Shown in pieces: positions 8,946 to 16,001 of a DNA stretch of 54,532 nucleotides (position 1 is the stretch's first letter; every line of letters starts with the position of its first letter). Source of the stretch: Bacillota bacterium (GTDB lineage Bacteria > Bacillota > Negativicutes > Sporomusales > CTSoil-080). The position numbers and the translations under genes were made by a program. The DNA lies in the NCBI GenBank assembly GCA_017889625.1, contig JAGGAD010000022.1:1-54532 (forward strand). Reading direction: 5' to 3'. The notes below the pieces were generated by a model, which did no database searches, was not told the DNA's origin, and worked only from the letters and a program-made list of their open reading frames with translations.

Positions 8946-9146
8946 TTGATAAAAATACATTTATCTAAAATACTTGGAGCTAAGCGAATTAATATGTCGG
9001 AGTTGGCAGAACTAACCGGCTTATCTCGTAATACTATTTTTTTGCTTTATCATGAGAAATCAGAACGAATTGACTTTAAAACATTGGACAAGCTCTGCGC
9101 CGCGCTAAACTGTCAGCCAATGGATTTGCTAGAGTATATACCATAA
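8946..9146 (+). CDS. Xre/Cro-type HTH regulator
   Basis: 66 residues. The start is TTG at 8946, placed by AGGAGG nine bases upstream; there is no good ATG. The whole protein is one helix-turn-helix: NMSELAELTGLSRNTIFLLYH is the HTH and TLDKLCAALNCQPMDLLEYIP the closing helices of the Cro/C1 fold. It is divergent from the integrase operon, the usual place for the repressor that keeps an integrated element quiet. It is much shorter than typical C1 repressors and has no oligomerisation or sensor domain. Confidence 0.85.
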   Translation: MIKIHLSKILGAKRINMSELAELTGLSRNTIFLLYHEKSERIDFKTLDKLCAALNCQPMDLLEYIP

Positions 9147-9314
9147 AAACTAAAAGGTAAAACGCCGCATTGTTTCATATTTTCGACCTTCACTCCAGCC
9201 TTTTTAGAATAAGCGGATAGATAATATCCGACAGTATTATCACACTTGATGCAAAATTAAAACTTTTTACCGAACTATGTATAAGGCAGAAAGATATAGA
9301 GAGAGTGGTATTTT

Positions 9315-10496
9315 ATGTTATTTTATTTTCAACCTGATTTGTTATCTGCAGGATTAGGCTTATCCGGTAGTTTTTTACTAATGGCAGATGTAATAACCTT
9401 AACTAAAGATAAGATAATTAAAACAGCAGGAACTAATAAGCTTATGTTATCCAATTATGAGAATGAAACAAAACCACTATTAAAGCGAAGAATTGATACG
9501 ATTTTTGGAGGTTTTTTTATTACTGCATCTTACCTTATACAAATGTTAAACACCATTAAAGGTATCCTTTTGTTTGAAACACCATATGACTGGTTCGGAA
9601 CATGGATTACTTTAATAACTATATTTAGTGTTACATATTTTATAAAACATAATTTAACCGAATTTTACATAGGGGCTGAAAATCAAGTATTTTTTAAAAA
9701 CATAAAAAAGCATAAAATAAACGCTTTGTATTTTAGTTGCCTAGCTATATTTATAATTTCTATTGGCCTAATATATTATTCAAGTCTCATAAAAGATTGG
9801 GAACAAAGTTTATATCTGAATATAGGGACAAGTCTCTTATGCTCTTTACTATTTCTGTGTTCTGTTGATTTCATATTAAAGAGAAATGCTAAAAATGATC
9901 AAAAACAGCGGGCAGCATTAGCTTTTAAACGATTAAAGTGGCCATTAATAAGGCATTTAGAAATGTTTCGTGATATGTATAAAGCAAGCTCTAAAGATGA
10001 TGAGTTTATCCAATACGACACATTTGAGGAAATGTTTTGCGAAAAATACTTTAATACAATCGTACACCTAAATATTGGAAGTAAAGCACCAGTATTTCCA
10101 TATATCTCGTGGGAGAATTTTTTTTATAGCAGTGTTTCAACTTTTTCTTCTGAGTTGAATAGTATTATTGATAAATTTGGAATGGTACTAACAAAAGATG
10201 AACTTACCCTATTAGAAGATATAATAAATTCACCGCTTTCTATTTTTACTAAACAATTGCCAATAGCTTCTTTCGGTAACAAATTTCCGTTTTATCCGAT
10301 TTATAAGATGGGAGTAAAAAACTATATAATTTTATTAATTAAACTTCTAAATATTATTAATCAATATTTAGATAAAGCAGAAACGATATATAAAGTAACA
10401 TTTGAAGCCAATACTGCTCCTACTATTGGGGAAAGTAGAATAGATTTCGAGATAAAACTAGATCCATCGGGAGCAGAACAAATAATCTCGAAATAA
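9315..10496 (+). CDS. Multi-pass membrane protein of unknown function (island cargo)
   Basis: 393 residues. Hydrophobic segments lie at about 8-25, 64-85, 92-112, 137-158 and 168-188. A hydrophilic C-terminal domain of about 200 residues follows, with no motif I recognise. The coding sequence is clearly AT-richer than the flanking chromosome. No strong ribosome site is present (AGAGAG about ten bases upstream). It stands alone on the plus strand after xre and is not part of the replication operon. In islands of this kind such a position often holds accessory or defence genes, but that is only positional inference. Confidence 0.65.
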   Translation: MLFYFQPDLLSAGLGLSGSFLLMADVITLTKDKIIKTAGTNKLMLSNYENETKPLLKRRIDTIFGGFFITASYLIQMLNTIKGILLFETPYDWFGTWITLITIFSVTYFIKHNLTEFYIGAENQVFFKNIKKHKINALYFSCLAIFIISIGLIYYSSLIKDWEQSLYLNIGTSLLCSLLFLCSVDFILKRNAKNDQKQRAALAFKRLKWPLIRHLEMFRDMYKASSKDDEFIQYDTFEEMFCEKYFNTIVHLNIGSKAPVFPYISWENFFYSSVSTFSSELNSIIDKFGMVLTKDELTLLEDIINSPLSIFTKQLPIASFGNKFPFYPIYKMGVKNYIILLIKLLNIINQYLDKAETIYKVTFEANTAPTIGESRIDFEIKLDPSGAEQIISK

Positions 10497-10683
10497 TGCT
10501 TCCGACAAAACACACATAAATTATGATATATACCGTAACCAAAGGGAGCGCAGGACGTTTATTTCTAAAAGTATTCCCTACCCCTTAACCCATTCCACTG
10601 CCCAAGCGCAAAATTGCCTCGACCTCATAACTGAATACGCCTTCATTAGCCCTCACCCTCAAGGCGAACCCCACAACCCTATT

Positions 10684-10723
10684 AAATAGGCTGGCCGGTA
10701 CAAACTACCACGCCAGCCTATTT
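10684..10723. terminator. Long hairpin, probable bidirectional terminator
   Basis: Twelve-base perfect arms AAATAGGCTGGC and GCCAGCCTATTT around a 16-base loop, with A/T-rich flanks. It is placed to stop transcription converging from both sides. Confidence 0.65.
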
Positions 10724-10776
10724 ATTTATTCTGAGACAATCTATTTTGCATGTGCAGAGACATTGTCTTTTATCAT

Positions 10777-10858
10777 CCTATATACGCAAGGAACCTTACG
10801 ATTTATCTGGAATTTATAATGCAATTTCCCTATATACGCGAGAAAACTTATGCTTTAT
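10777..10858. repeat. Degenerate 30-bp direct repeat
   Basis: Copies at 10777-10806 and 10829-10858 match at 25 of 30 positions and share CCTATATACGC. Function unknown. Confidence 0.6.
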
Positions 10859-10935
10859 TAACATCACGCGTATGCAGAATTGACTTCTATTTACCGATTT
10901 TTGCCCTAAATCAGCCCTATTTTTCTGCAAAATGC

Positions 10936-11070
10936 ATACTATTTGCATACTCATTAAAAGCTTTTCAAGCCTTGATTTATAAGCTGTCTCAGCCATATCA
11001 TGTCTATTATTCTTTCATTCTGTATATTGTCCGTACATTATGTGCACACTTTTATATACTATTTGCATAC
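10936..11070. repeat. Exact 15-bp direct repeat pair
   Basis: atactatttgcatac occurs at 10936-10950 and again at 11056-11070, exactly 120 bp apart, in AT-rich non-coding DNA. Confidence 0.65.
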
Positions 11071-11329
11071 CATAATGCACATTGTTCGTCACCTAAAAAA
11101 ACTTCATGCGTATAATTTTTATAATATTTTGGACACATAAACACGCGTCTTACTCCAGCCGATTTGGATTTAATATTAGGGGGGAGGGTATAGTCAATCC
11201 TTTACCATCCACCCTTTTATTAATGTCCTTTTGCACCATTTTCTAACTCACTGCATGACTGAAACAATCATCTTAACAGCTAAGATAACCATAAACATAA
11301 CGAGTTTTTATAGTCCACAAAAAGCAAAC

Positions 11330-11755
11330 CTAATTATCCTGCCAAGTAACTATTGACGGCTTGCCGCTAATAACTGTGTTATAAGCATCAACTAAACAAG
11401 CAATCCGATCATCACAAGCAAAATCTTGTAAATAATCACTATCCTTTGCAACCATAAAGCAATTATTCTTTTTGTCAGTACGAAGTTCATACTGGCTTAA
11501 ATCTCCTTCCAAATCCTCCGTTAAATCTTCACTATATATTTCAAAGTAAATACTCTTAATTTTGCCAATCAGACCTTGTTCAAGTGTTTTTCGACTATCA
11601 AAATCATACCGTTCTTTCTTTTCATAGTTCGGGCATTGTGCAATTCCATCATAAACCGCAATGATTACAGTATCCAAATCATTTTGACAACTACCTTGAT
11701 TGTTATATTGACACTCATTTGCATGGCATACATATATTTTTTCAGTTTTGTCCAT
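11330..11755 (-). CDS. Unknown protein with N-terminal cysteine motif
   Basis: 141 residues from the ATG at 11755, which has AAAGGATG at good spacing; a GTG 12 bases upstream is possible. The first 40 residues hold four cysteines in a C-x5-C-x6-C-x15-C pattern (CHANEC, GSC, QCPNYE), suggesting a small metal-binding or disulfide fold. The rest is acidic (EDLTEDLEGDLSQYE). No family recognised. It is the last gene of the island's minus-strand operon, after the candidate origin. Confidence 0.6.
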   Translation of the reverse strand: MDKTEKIYVCHANECQYNNQGSCQNDLDTVIIAVYDGIAQCPNYEKKERYDFDSRKTLEQGLIGKIKSIYFEIYSEDLTEDLEGDLSQYELRTDKKNNCFMVAKDSDYLQDFACDDRIACLVDAYNTVISGKPSIVTWQDN

Positions 11756-11908
11756 AAGAGAACACATCCTTTTATATAATTTTAAAATTATGAATTAGTA
11801 ATATACGTCCAAACATTTTGTAATGATGGGGTATTAATCGCATTGCAAGCTGGAACTCCTAACATTTTAGATTTGGGGGGTGGTGGGTGCGCCAGTAAGT
11901 TCCTCCCT

Positions 11909-12256
11909 TTAAGCCACAATAAAAACGCCATTAAATGCTTGCTTTGCTTGAATAATAGTTCTAAGTTCAGTTTTCCCCCTCATAGCCTCATTGACTACCA
12001 TTTTTAATTCATCAACGGTTAACACTATTTCTTTTTCGGTCTCTCGTTTACGGCCTGCTTGGCGTTCGCTGCTGCATACCCAAACGGCCTTTCCTAATAT
12101 ATCCTGATACTCCGATAATACCGGGAGTAAGCAACTTCCTTTGTATGTACCAGCATAAATGGCCTTAATAACGTTCTCTGCTGTCCCATATTCGTTTGTA
12201 GTGTTATTAGCCGGTTCTTTCATCCGCTTTACTAAATCAAGGTATTTCCCGCCCAT
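11909..12256 (-). CDS. Unknown small island protein
   Basis: 115 residues from the ATG at 12256, which has a G-run ribosome site (GGGGGGTGAAATG); an ATG 15 bases upstream lacks one. The sequence is helical and charged with an RQAGRKRETEKE basic patch and no known domain. It lies directly downstream of the iteron-like region, so a role in replication or copy control is possible but unproven. A G-rich run (about 11874-11887) follows its stop. Confidence 0.55.
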   Translation of the reverse strand: MGGKYLDLVKRMKEPANNTTNEYGTAENVIKAIYAGTYKGSCLLPVLSEYQDILGKAVWVCSSERQAGRKRETEKEIVLTVDELKMVVNEAMRGKTELRTIIQAKQAFNGVFIVA

Positions 12257-12286
12257 CATTTCACCCCCCATTTTTTAAAATTGCCC

Positions 12287-12475
12287 GGCGAAATTTACGA
12301 AATTTGCGAAATACATTGTTTTTACTAGCTTCGTGCCTGCCGAACTTCCGGCGAACTTTGGCGAATTTACTAGATAAGTTAGTTTTCATTCTAAAATTCG
12401 CTTAAATTCGCTTTTAATTCGGCCTTGATAAAGCCAATCGAATCAATAAACTTCGCGTAATTCGTAAAATTCGCC
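12287..12475. repeat. Iteron-like cluster, candidate replication origin
   Basis: About thirteen copies of a GCGAA-type pentamer lie in 190 bp. The left part reads mainly as GCGAA, ACGAA or CCGAA (12288, 12297, 12306, 12339, 12350, 12360, with one reversed copy near 12330). The right part reads mainly as TTCGC, TTCGT or TTCGG (about 12396, 12406, 12416, 12451, 12461, 12470). An AT-rich centre near 12366-12395 separates the two arms. The position just after a replication ATPase gene and the two facing repeat sets resemble origins of staphylococcal pathogenicity islands. Confidence 0.6.
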
Positions 12476-12492
12476 GCCTATATTTATTTAAA

Positions 12493-13860
12493 TTATGCTA
12501 ATTTCCAATATGTAACCGGCTTAATTACACCTTTTTTCTCTTCCTGGCGATAAAGAACTTTTCCCTTAGCTGATAATGATTCCAACGCTTTATTTATTAC
12601 TTTTGCTGACTTCTTTCTATGAAAGTAATTACTTATTTCTGTCCGACTCTTTTCACCACTTTTTAGGCAATCAAGTATACTAACTTCCATTTTGGCCTGT
12701 GCCGCATCAATTTGCTTTTCACCAAATATATATCGGGCTGACTGTTCTACCCGTTGCCATACCGCAAGTGCTGCTGTTAAATGAGGCTCTCTTACTATGT
12801 CACTTTTGTCGAGTAACGCATAAATTACAGCCAACCTCCGAACTATTGGCACACCTCGCGCTAAGGATACCCCTACGATTCCCTGTTTGGGCTTCTCAAG
12901 CTCTTCATAGATAACGGGCCACAGGTTTCTTACTCTATCGTCCATCCCTATGTTAGAAGTACTCTTAGCGAACTCCACACTATCTGATATTTCTCCAGCT
13001 AACCAATTTACTTTTTCTTCTGGTATTTGTTCAGGAAAAGGCAATGATTTGCTCTTTCGGCAGCATACCCATATAAACCGATTACCTAAGCCATTTAAAA
13101 TTTCAACTTCCTGCATCAAAGACAATAATTCTTCTTTCGTTATATGACCAATTATTGATATATGCGGATTTGTTGCTTTTCCTTTAGCTGTTTTTGTTAA
13201 TGATTGTAGTACGGTATCAGCATCCCACGCCTGGCGAAGTGTTGCGCTGGTTGTATTTCCTTCCCGCTGCATAATCTTTAAGGCTCGCCCAAATTCGCTC
13301 TCAATCAATAATATTCGTTTATCCTCTACTCCGGCATCTTCAATAGTTTCTTCCAATTCATTAGTGCTTTTATTTACAGCCGTCCTTACAATCTGATCAC
13401 GAATAGCCCATATAAGCCCTTCCCCACTAGATAAACCTGTTGGCGTTTTTTCCGCTGTCCAATTCTCATCAACTTGACCAAAGATTTTTTTAACATGGCT
13501 CCAACTTGTCCCCTTCTTTCCCGTAGAAGAGGCTCCTACCAGCATAGCGAATAAATTAGTGTAATGTTCCCTATCTGCTGTAAAATAAGCTGTTTTACCA
13601 ATAAGATTTCCATACCCAACAAGAAAATTAATTAGTACCGCCGCCGGGTCTGCTTCTGAATATGGCATGATGTTTTTAACAACATCACCAGCCACCCCAT
13701 AGAAAGCGGCTTCTTCTAAATTATCCGGCCACGGAATGGCGTCTAATTCATCCTCTTGGTTATCGTCTTGTCGTTGCTTTTCTTCACCAGGTAATAAGTA
13801 TTCGCCATTAGATAATAATTCAAATGCTACCTTTTTTTGCTCGGCTGTAACTAAGCTCAT
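12493..13860 (-). CDS. DUF3987-type replication ATPase/helicase-like protein
   Basis: 455 residues. A P-loop ATPase core has Walker A-like VGASSTGKKGTSW near residue 107 and an acidic strand RILLIESEFGRALK as Walker B. The STGKKGTS form is typical of the DUF3987 (YfjI-like) proteins found beside phage and satellite primases. The C-terminal 70 residues form a winged-helix-like unit (SRTEISNYFHRKKSAKVINKAL). The ATG overlaps the stop of the CHC2 gene (ATGA), so the two are translationally coupled. Likely role: unwinding or loading at the island origin, which would lie just downstream at 12287-12475. Confidence 0.78.
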   Translation of the reverse strand: MSLVTAEQKKVAFELLSNGEYLLPGEEKQRQDDNQEDELDAIPWPDNLEEAAFYGVAGDVVKNIMPYSEADPAAVLINFLVGYGNLIGKTAYFTADREHYTNLFAMLVGASSTGKKGTSWSHVKKIFGQVDENWTAEKTPTGLSSGEGLIWAIRDQIVRTAVNKSTNELEETIEDAGVEDKRILLIESEFGRALKIMQREGNTTSATLRQAWDADTVLQSLTKTAKGKATNPHISIIGHITKEELLSLMQEVEILNGLGNRFIWVCCRKSKSLPFPEQIPEEKVNWLAGEISDSVEFAKSTSNIGMDDRVRNLWPVIYEELEKPKQGIVGVSLARGVPIVRRLAVIYALLDKSDIVREPHLTAALAVWQRVEQSARYIFGEKQIDAAQAKMEVSILDCLKSGEKSRTEISNYFHRKKSAKVINKALESLSAKGKVLYRQEEKKGVIKPVTYWKLA

Positions 13861-14402
13861 TTATTCACCATCCTTTCATATTGTTTTATCGCCCACAATT
13901 GTTTTTTTACATTGTCATCCAATAGCATATCAAAAACGATCTCCACATTACCCTTAAGCTCAATTAAAGCTGCTATTTCCGGCTTATTTAAATCACTTGT
14001 TTTTATTCGCTGTAACCTTTCCTTACAACGAGCTTCGATCTCTCTTAATCCGTTATAGGCCGTTTGTACGGCGGCTTCATATTGTCTAATCACCTTCCTT
14101 TGTCGAGCTTCTTCTTTCTGCCTACGCAGTCTTTCTCGGCGTTTTACGCTATCCTCTACACCAATTAAACCTAAATCTTCGGCGATTAGTTTATTTGCTT
14201 CTGCAATGGTTACCCCTAGAACCTTGCCAACTAAATCTATGCTGTCGCCAAAATCTCCACAGCCAAAACATTTCCACCTATCTTTTATCGGATCTATCAT
14301 AAAGGACGGTGTATGCTCACTATGTAGCGGACAGCAGGCCCAATATTTACGGCCCTTAAAAACTAAATTTAAGCTTGGAATATATCGCTTAGCTGCTTCC
14401 AA
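13857..14402 (-). CDS. CHC2 zinc-finger primase-type protein
   Basis: 181 residues as called, from TTG at 14402. The N-terminus carries the DnaG-type CHC2 finger: CCPLHSEHTPSF, then WKCFGCGDFGDSIDLV, giving the C-x2-H ... C-x2-C ligands. The rest is a long basic helical region (KRRERLRRQKEEARQRK). No TOPRIM catalytic domain is present, so it may bind primer-start sites for another enzyme or act with the downstream ATPase. In-frame coding-like sequence (FADVKKELTT) runs about 20 codons further upstream with no usual start codon, so the true start is uncertain. Confidence 0.8.
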   Translation of the reverse strand: MEAAKRYIPSLNLVFKGRKYWACCPLHSEHTPSFMIDPIKDRWKCFGCGDFGDSIDLVGKVLGVTIAEANKLIAEDLGLIGVEDSVKRRERLRRQKEEARQRKVIRQYEAAVQTAYNGLREIEARCKERLQRIKTSDLNKPEIAALIELKGNVEIVFDMLLDDNVKKQLWAIKQYERMVNK

Positions 14403-14486
14403 TGTAGTTAGTTCCTTTTTTACATCAGCAAATGCAACGCTATTGTACTCTTTTAACGTAAAGCATCAACCTTTCTACCCGGCCTT

Positions 14487-14774
14487 TTAAGCCCCTTGCT
14501 TTGGCTGCTGTAAAAACTGTTCAATTGCCCAGCCAGGAACAATCCACCTTTTACCTGCCTTAATCGCCTTTAATTGCCCTAATGCAATTAATTTCATAAC
14601 CGTGCCACGACTTAGCCCTAAGAATTTGCATGTATTATTTACATTGTTTGATGCACCCCAGGGTGTTTTATGCTCCGACTCCGGTTTTATATAAGGAATT
14701 AATTGCCCTTTCTCATCAGCAATAAATTTCCTTTCTTGACCATTTGCATCTTTCATAGTAAAAATTTGTTTCAT
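14487..14774 (-). CDS. Excisionase-like MerR-fold DNA-binding protein
   Basis: 95 residues, ATG behind GAGGGGG. The C-terminal half is the helix_turn_helix-17/excisionase fold: NNTCKFLGLSRGTVMKLIALGQLKAIKAGKRWIVPGWAIEQFL, here read in pieces as the HTH (CKFLGLSRGTVMKLI) and wing (LKAIKAGKRWIVPG). The N-terminal 40 residues are a polar extension. Such proteins direct integrases toward excision or act as small activators. It heads the primase/ATPase genes and is preceded by a terminator hairpin and short ORF. Confidence 0.75.
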   Translation of the reverse strand: MKQIFTMKDANGQERKFIADEKGQLIPYIKPESEHKTPWGASNNVNNTCKFLGLSRGTVMKLIALGQLKAIKAGKRWIVPGWAIEQFLQQPKQGA

Positions 14775-14795
14775 ATTTTATTCCCCCTCGTATTT

Positions 14796-14860
14796 AAAAA
14801 ATAAAAGCCTGCAAGAATAGCGACAAGGATTTTTACCCTGTGTCGATACTCCGGCAGGCT
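14796..14860 (-). terminator. Intrinsic terminator upstream of the excisionase-like gene
   Basis: On the minus strand AGCCTGC (14860-14854) pairs with GCAGGCT (14812-14806), followed by TTTATTTTTT. Inside, CGACA and AGG pair with CCT and TGTCG. It overlaps the stop of the 47-codon ORF and lies about 30 bp before the excisionase-like start, a layout seen in attenuators. Confidence 0.75.
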
Positions 14861-14976
14861 ATTCCGCTCACTTCCGGTATTATATTATATTTTGTTTTAT
14901 TGCGCTGTCGTTTACCTTTGGTATTAAAAGTAGTTTTTCGTTTCTGCTCTCTCGGTGCATCTGGCTTTACCTTCAA
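14833..14976 (-). CDS. Short basic ORF, possible leader peptide
   Basis: 47 codons from TTG at 14976, which has AGAGGGGT about eight bases upstream. An in-frame ATG at 15006 is less likely because it falls inside the operator at 14994-15020. The peptide is strongly basic (REQKRKTTFNTKGKRQRNKTKY). Its stop at 14833 lies inside a terminator hairpin. It could be a small DNA-binding protein or a leader whose translation affects the terminator. Too short for a family match. Confidence 0.45.
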   Translation of the reverse strand: MKVKPDAPREQKRKTTFNTKGKRQRNKTKYNIIPEVSGIACRSIDTG

Positions 14977-14993
14977 TTTACCAACCCCTCTGT

Positions 14994-15020
14994 TTAAACT
15001 AATCATTTTGACGAGTTTAA
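14994..15020. promoter_or_regulatory. Island operator, copy 2
   Basis: TTAAACTA, an 11-bp spacer, then GAGTTTAA: an inverted repeat with one mismatch. It is 25 of 27 identical to the copy at 15820-15846, spacer included (TCATTTTGAC shared). It lies upstream of the short ORF and the replication genes. Confidence 0.65.
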
Positions 15021-15038
15021 GGTTAAATATATGCCGGT

Positions 15039-15800
15039 CTACTCCGGCTTTATATTATGCTTTGCAATTATACCCTCTAGCTCTTTCACCTCATTCTTTA
15101 ACTTTATATTTTCTGCGGTTAAGTACTCAGTTATTTTCCTCTCAGCTTCCAATTCATGCAATAATTCACTAGCATGAGAACCCGCTAATCTATAATAACT
15201 TTCCCATTTCGAAAATAGCCTACCGGCTCTTACTTCTCTGTCGTCAAGTTCCTTATTCCCGCTCATTAACAAAACATCAACGGCAGTATAAGTATCAGCA
15301 GTATAAGTATCAGCATTATCAAATGCATCATCCTTATTATCGCTACCTAGATATAATTCAATTTTTTCCTTTGCCCTCATTAAATCATCAGGCTTAAAAT
15401 TACTACCTCTCTCAAGGTATTCCATAAGAGAACAAAATGCCTTAACATCATCCCCAAAAATGGATTGGCAAACTTCTTCAAACTCGTTATCGCTTAAATC
15501 ACCACGCTCTTCGGCATACCTTTTAAACTCTTGTCCTGCTTTGTGCCACAATTGTTTCCCTAAGGGTAATAAATCCGATAATTCATTCAGAGAAATTCCT
15601 TCTGACTTTATTGTCCACCAAGAAGCAAAAAAATGCTTTGGAGTATCCTCTGGGTAGTCTGAAAATCTTCCTGCCCCGCGCCCATTTGCCCCTCTTTTAG
15701 GCTCAGGTATAACTTTTGCCTTTTCAAACCGTAATAACGTACTCCTACTTATATTAATCCCCATATTCTTTATTTGTCGTAAAACTTCATCAGGAGACAT
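15039..15800 (-). CDS. MerR-like regulator with coiled-coil C-terminus
   Basis: 253 residues, ATG behind GGGGAG. The N-terminus resembles the MerR DNA-binding fold: SPDEVLRQIKNMGINISRSTLLRFEKAKVIPEPKRG followed by a wing-like GRGAGRFSDYPE; these are read in short pieces. The middle is acidic and contains a duplicated pentapeptide-like ADTYT caused by a 15-bp tandem repeat (15286-15315). The end is a predicted coiled coil (LLHELEAERKITEYLTAEN, LKNEVKELEGI). It is first in the minus-strand island operon. Two copies of a 27-bp operator, one before this gene and one after it, suggest autoregulation and control of the replication module. Confidence 0.7.
   Translation of the reverse strand: MSPDEVLRQIKNMGINISRSTLLRFEKAKVIPEPKRGANGRGAGRFSDYPEDTPKHFFASWWTIKSEGISLNELSDLLPLGKQLWHKAGQEFKRYAEERGDLSDNEFEEVCQSIFGDDVKAFCSLMEYLERGSNFKPDDLMRAKEKIELYLGSDNKDDAFDNADTYTADTYTAVDVLLMSGNKELDDREVRAGRLFSKWESYYRLAGSHASELLHELEAERKITEYLTAENIKLKNEVKELEGIIAKHNIKPE
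15286..15315. repeat. 15-bp tandem duplication inside the MerR-like gene
   Basis: gtataagtatcagca occurs twice back to back. It is in frame and adds five residues, so it does not break the gene. Confidence 0.8.
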
Positions 15801-15819
15801 AAGCTCACTCCCCTGGATT

Positions 15820-15846
15820 TTAAACTATTCATTTTGACTAGTTTAA
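15820..15846. promoter_or_regulatory. Island operator, copy 1
   Basis: Perfect 8-bp inverted repeat TTAAACTA/TAGTTTAA with an 11-bp spacer, 20 bp upstream of the MerR-like start. Same architecture and spacer as the copy at 14994-15020. MerR-family proteins bind such palindromes within promoters. Confidence 0.7.
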
Positions 15847-15953
15847 TAATAACATCACCTACATATATAGTCAATTACCTATTTGCAAGATTGTATAATT
15901 ATGTTTTTACTACCGCGAAAACTTGCCCAAAAACACCTAAATATAATCTAATC

Positions 15954-15975
15954 GTCCTAAAAAGTGTCCTAAATA
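15954..15975 (+). repeat. Arm-type integrase site pair, phoB end
   Basis: GTCCTAAAAA at 15954 and GTCCTAAATA at 15966, 12 bp apart, match the pair at 7239-7260 in spacing and orientation. They lie 62 bp inside the attachment core. Confidence 0.6.
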
Positions 15976-16001
15976 CAAATAATGCGGCATTACAGCATGC
16001 T

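Larger units (their letters stand above)
10497..11329. other. 833-bp non-coding stretch with repeats
   Basis: No convincing gene on either strand. The first part (about 10570-10680) is rich in C and poor in G on the plus strand. It holds a strong hairpin (10684-10723), a degenerate 30-bp direct repeat (10777-10806, 10829-10858) and an exact 15-bp repeat (10936-10950, 11056-11070). A G-run (GGGGGGAGGG near 11179) lies in the right part. It separates the plus-strand cargo gene from the end of the minus-strand replication operon. Confidence 0.6.

Noticed and set aside
10750-11115. 121-codon open frame on the plus strand in the island
   Set aside because: Odd composition rich in Tyr, Phe and Cys, no ribosome site, and it covers two different direct repeats; looks like chance in AT-rich non-coding DNA.
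11871-11890. G-quadruplex near the end of the 11909-12256 gene
   Set aside because: The G-runs allow at best a two-layer structure and no function can be tied to it from sequence.
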